This document shows, piece after piece, positions 61,173 to 64,000 of a stretch of 64,000 nt of DNA. The position numbers were made by a program, and so were the translations under genes. Position 1 is the first letter of the stretch. Each line of letters begins with the position of its first letter. Origin of the DNA: Flavobacteriaceae bacterium S0862 (lineage in GTDB: Bacteria > Bacteroidota > Bacteroidia > Flavobacteriales > Flavobacteriaceae); NCBI GenBank assembly GCA_023015825.1, contig JALKAW010000007.1:1-64000 (forward strand), written 5' to 3'. The notes under the pieces were generated by a model. The model had not been told where the DNA came from, ran no database searches, and saw nothing but the letters and a program-made list of their open reading frames with translations.

Positions 61173-62312
61173 ATGAAAAAGACAATCCTACTTTTGGTCT
61201 TAGTAATATTAAATTACAGTTGTAAAACTAACGAGCAAGAACCCCTTGCTCCTAATTCCTACGAAATTAAAGGTACTGCTAAAGGTGTTGTTAATGGCCT
61301 TAGAGCTTATATAAATTCTATTGAAAATAATGGACAAGTTACCATAGATACTGCTATTGTTATGAATGAAGAATTCATATTTCAAGGAAAAGTTGCAAAT
61401 CCTTCAATAAAAACCATTACTATAAATAGTGTAAATGGTAGCTTACCGTTTGTTTTAGAATCTGGAAAAACTACTATAAAAATTAACAAAGACAGCTTAT
61501 TTTATTCACCAGTTATTGGTTCAAAGAACAACGAAGATTATAACTCTTATAAAACTGAATACAGAAAAAAGGGTTCAGCAATTAACGGTTTAAATGAAGA
61601 GTACAGAAAAGCCACAACTCAAGAAGAAAGAAATAGAATTATTGCAAAAGCAAGAGAAATAACTACTGAATTAGATGCATTTGGAATGGATTTTATTGCA
61701 AATAATCCTGAATCAGATTTTTCATTGTTATTGCTTGAAACCCAGATTACGAATCCAGACATCAACTTAGAGAAACTAAAAAACAACTATAAAGCTTTAC
61801 AACCTGTAATTAACAAGAATGCTACCTATAAGTCTATTGGTGCTAAAATAAAAGGTGAAATAGAAATCATTGAAGCAAGCGCTAACCTTAACATTGGTAA
61901 AATAGCACCAAACTTCACATCACCATCTATTGATGGCGAAATGATTTCGTTAAACGATATTAAAGGAAAAGCTACTATTATAGAATTTTGGGCATCTTGG
62001 TGTGGACCATGCAGACGTGAAAACCCAAATATTGTAAGGGTTTACGAGAAATATAAAGATAAAGGCTTAGAAATTATTGGTGTGTCTTTAGATAGACCAG
62101 GAAATAAAGAACGATGGAAAAAAGCCATAGAGGACGACAACTTAAACTGGCATCATGTAGGTAGTTTACAATACTTTAATGATCCAGTTGCAAGAATGTA
62201 TAACATAAATTCTATTCCAGCGTCTTTTATATTAGACGAAGAAGGTAAAATTGTTGCAAAAAAACTACGTGGAAGTGCTCTGGAAAAACAGATAGCCTCG
62301 ATGTTAGATTAA
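61173..62312 (+). CDS. TlpA/ResA-type thioredoxin lipoprotein with DUF4369 domain
   Basis: A 379-residue lipoprotein (lipobox LVILNYSCK). Residues about 28-125 form a DUF4369 beta domain (YEIKGTAKGVVNGLRAYI), followed by a helical linker. Residues about 240-379 are a thioredoxin/AhpC-TSA domain with the redox pair in WASWCGPCRREN, and GVSLDRPG and NSIPASFILDEEG (cis-Pro loop). It probably works as a periplasmic disulfide reductase. It is convergent with the rhomboid gene across a short bidirectional terminator. Confidence 0.92.
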   Translation: MKKTILLLVLVILNYSCKTNEQEPLAPNSYEIKGTAKGVVNGLRAYINSIENNGQVTIDTAIVMNEEFIFQGKVANPSIKTITINSVNGSLPFVLESGKTTIKINKDSLFYSPVIGSKNNEDYNSYKTEYRKKGSAINGLNEEYRKATTQEERNRIIAKAREITTELDAFGMDFIANNPESDFSLLLLETQITNPDINLEKLKNNYKALQPVINKNATYKSIGAKIKGEIEIIEASANLNIGKIAPNFTSPSIDGEMISLNDIKGKATIIEFWASWCGPCRRENPNIVRVYEKYKDKGLEIIGVSLDRPGNKERWKKAIEDDNLNWHHVGSLQYFNDPVARMYNINSIPASFILDEEGKIVAKKLRGSALEKQIASMLD

Positions 62313-62315
62313 TAA

Positions 62316-62344
62316 AAAAGGCCTTCATAATTGAAGATTTTTTT
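62316..62344. terminator. Bidirectional hairpin terminator
   Basis: CTTCA (62323) and TGAAG (62332) form a short hairpin with a 4-base loop. An A-run lies before it and a T-run after it, so it can stop transcription from both the TlpA-type and rhomboid genes, which end on either side (62312 and 62343). The stem is short. Confidence 0.55.
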
Positions 62345-62990
62345 ATATCCTTCCTGTTTTTCGCATCACATACAGTATTACAATAGGTATTGCTAATAGA
62401 ATTACCATAAATAAATGCTCTGTAAACAACCAAGGCGCTAAAATCAAGGTAATCACATAACCCCCAATAGCTCCTCCAAAATGGGCGTCGTGACCTATGT
62501 TACCGATTCTCTTTTTCATTCCGTAAATGGAATACAACAAATAACCTATTCCAAACAAATAGGCTGGAATTGGAATTGGAATAAAAAACATATACAGCTT
62601 CATTCCAGGATTTAATAAAATAGCAGCATATAAAATTCCTGTTACTGCTCCACTCGCTCCTACTGCACTATAATGATATTCGTTTTTGTGGAAATAGAAG
62701 GATAAGAGATTTCCAAAAACCAAACTTCCAAAATATATGAGTACAAAATTAAAAGTCCCTAATTGTAATACAGGATTTGCAAAAAAGTAAAGCGTAAACA
62801 TATTAAAAAACAAATGCATTTCATCAACATGCAAAAATCCTGAACTAAGCATTCGTACTTGCTCACCTCGTCGTATACCTCCAATATTGAACTTGTATTT
62901 TTCAAAAAAAGAAAAGTCATTAAAGCCTTTTAAAGAGACTAAAATATTTGCGGCAATAATAATAATTGTAATAGCTTTTAATTCAAACAT
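62343..62990 (-). CDS. Rhomboid-family intramembrane serine protease
   Basis: A 215-residue protein with six transmembrane segments. The catalytic Ser is in VGASGAVTG and the His in HDAHFGGAIGGY. HVDEMHLFFNMFTLYFF carries the conserved His-x-x-x-Asn of the first active helix. All rhomboid catalytic parts are present, so it should be active. Bacteroidota rhomboids of this size usually have no extra soluble domain, as here. Substrates are unknown. Confidence 0.93.
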   Translation of the reverse strand: MFELKAITIIIIAANILVSLKGFNDFSFFEKYKFNIGGIRRGEQVRMLSSGFLHVDEMHLFFNMFTLYFFANPVLQLGTFNFVLIYFGSLVFGNLLSFYFHKNEYHYSAVGASGAVTGILYAAILLNPGMKLYMFFIPIPIPAYLFGIGYLLYSIYGMKKRIGNIGHDAHFGGAIGGYVITLILAPWLFTEHLFMVILLAIPIVILYVMRKTGRI

Positions 62991-63154
62991 AAGGTATAAA
63001 CGTAAAAAGCCAAAAGTACATGATTTTTTTCATTTGGAAATTATCAAAAATCAAATGAAAAAAATTCATTGATTAACGAAGTGGTTACTGAAGCAAAACT
63101 AAATTTAGTACATTTTATTAAACTGAATTTAGTTTTTGAAGAAGAAATATAACA

Positions 63155-63162
63155 TATATTTG
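63155..63162 (+). promoter_or_regulatory. TAnnTTTG promoter box for the acyltransferase gene
   Basis: TATATTTG with a TTG at 63136-63138 (16-base spacing) matches the Bacteroidota promoter pattern. It lies 17 bases before the proposed TTG start. Confidence 0.55.
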
Positions 63163-63179
63163 CCAAAACAATTAAGCAT

Positions 63180-64000
63180 TTGCAACTTCTAGCTTACATA
63201 TTGGTATATCCTATTTTATGGCTCATATCCATACTTCCCTTTAGACTTTTATATATGCTATCTGATGGTGTTTATGTATTGCTCTACTATGTGATTGGCT
63301 ATAGAAAAAAGGTAGTAAAAGACAATCTAAAATTAGTATTTCCAGAAAAAAGTGAACAAGACATAAATCGTATTTCAAAGAAATTTTATCATCATTTTTG
63401 CGACATGATATTTGAAGCGATTAAGTCGCTTACTATTTCGGAAAAAGAAATACTAAAACGTTTTAAAGTTACTGATATTGAGGAACTTAAACAATACGAA
63501 ACATCTAAACAAAGTGTCATACTCATGTGTGGGCATTATGCCAGTTGGGAATGGTCCATGAGCCTACAAAAGCACATCGATTTCATAGGTTATGGTGTTT
63601 ATAAAAGATTACGAAACCCATATTTTGACAGATTAGTTAAGCGTGTAAGGGGAAAGTATAACAGCTATTTAATTTCAACGAAAGATATTATACCAACACT
63701 TATTGAGTCAAAAAAAGAAGGCAAACTTTTTTTATGCGGAATGGCTGCCGATCAATCGCCAAAACTAAATAAAGCCTATCACTGGACAGAATTTATGGGA
63801 GTGAAAGTACCTTGTTACACAGGTTCAGAAATGATTTCCAAACGATTGGATTTACCAATAGTTTTTATGGCAATAAAAAAAGTGAAACGAGGGTTTTATG
63901 AAGCTACTTTTAGCACCATTACAAAAACACCTAAAAACTTTAAAGACTACGATCTAACTGACACCTTCCATAAATTAGTTGAAGCACAAATTAAATCTGC
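63180..64000 (+). CDS. LpxL/HtrB-type lysophospholipid acyltransferase, truncated by the window end
   Basis: At least 273 residues, cut off by the window edge. The start is a TTG giving MQLLAYILVYPILWLISILP, the usual beginning of this family in Flavobacteriia; there is no in-frame ATG before a stop upstream. LLYMLSDGVYVLLYYVIGYR is the N-terminal membrane helix. The HX4E active site is H-Y-A-S-W-E in CGHYASWEWSM. FYEATFSTITKTP lies near the end of the visible part. It should transfer an acyl chain to a lipid A precursor or a similar acceptor. Confidence 0.85.
   Translation, partial: MQLLAYILVYPILWLISILPFRLLYMLSDGVYVLLYYVIGYRKKVVKDNLKLVFPEKSEQDINRISKKFYHHFCDMIFEAIKSLTISEKEILKRFKVTDIEELKQYETSKQSVILMCGHYASWEWSMSLQKHIDFIGYGVYKRLRNPYFDRLVKRVRGKYNSYLISTKDIIPTLIESKKEGKLFLCGMAADQSPKLNKAYHWTEFMGVKVPCYTGSEMISKRLDLPIVFMAIKKVKRGFYEATFSTITKTPKNFKDYDLTDTFHKLVEAQIKS

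Overview
The window is AT-rich and reads as the chromosome of a marine Flavobacteriaceae member (Bacteroidota). The evidence is a SusC/SusD polysaccharide utilisation locus, PorP/SprF proteins and a type B C-terminal sorting domain of the type IX secretion system, weak Shine-Dalgarno sites, and several TAnnTTTG promoter boxes. No rRNA, tRNA or CRISPR array was seen.

Left part (1-26 kb): the tail of a PorP/SprF gene and a large secreted BNR/sortilin-like propeller protein, then a laminarin-type (beta-1,3/1,6-glucan) utilisation locus read leftward. In transcription order it holds SusC, SusD, a three-repeat surface glycan-binding lipoprotein, a PKD lipoprotein, GH16, a GH149-like beta-1,3-glucan phosphorylase, a secreted GH17, a clan GH-A hydrolase, GH30, a GPH sugar symporter, a cytosolic GH17 and a LacI-type regulator. 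A membrane-spanning LuxR-type regulator lies upstream of susC. The set covers capture, outer-membrane import, periplasmic trimming, inner-membrane import and cytosolic phosphorolysis.

Middle (26-35.7 kb): a FecR-like/TPR protein next to an unusual CHASE2-TIR receptor with a 14-copy KKEA tail, then a cell-surface repeat protein with its PorP/SprF partner and a TPR/PD40 protein.

Island region (35.7-59.65 kb): three exact or synonymous copies of the last codons of mnmE (CIGK-stop) lie at 35706, 41963 and 44734, besides the true mnmE end at 59649. Each copy is followed by a repeat with the consensus GGTACAAATAGGGTACAA. I read this as three integrative islands stacked at the mnmE 3' end, with no integrase gene visible. 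Island A (35.7-42.0 kb) carries an SOS mutagenesis set (SRAP, DnaE-type polymerase, Y-family polymerase, LexA-like S24 repressor). Island B (42.0-44.7 kb) carries one TIR-transmembrane-propeller gene. Island C (44.7-59.6 kb) carries what looks like an undescribed biosynthetic cluster: two B12-type radical SAM enzymes, a FemAB-like acyltransferase, an aminotransferase/acyl-ACP-reductase fusion, a GNAT, a P450 with an altered I-helix, an ICMT-type methyltransferase, a CmoA-like enzyme, an MMPL/RND exporter and a cupin oxygenase with an HxA metal motif. The enzymes suggest an exported, modified long-chain amine or amino-lipid; this product is an inference.

Right end (59.6-64 kb): ordinary chromosomal genes, namely mnmE, a TlpA-type thioredoxin lipoprotein, a rhomboid protease and a truncated LpxL-type acyltransferase.
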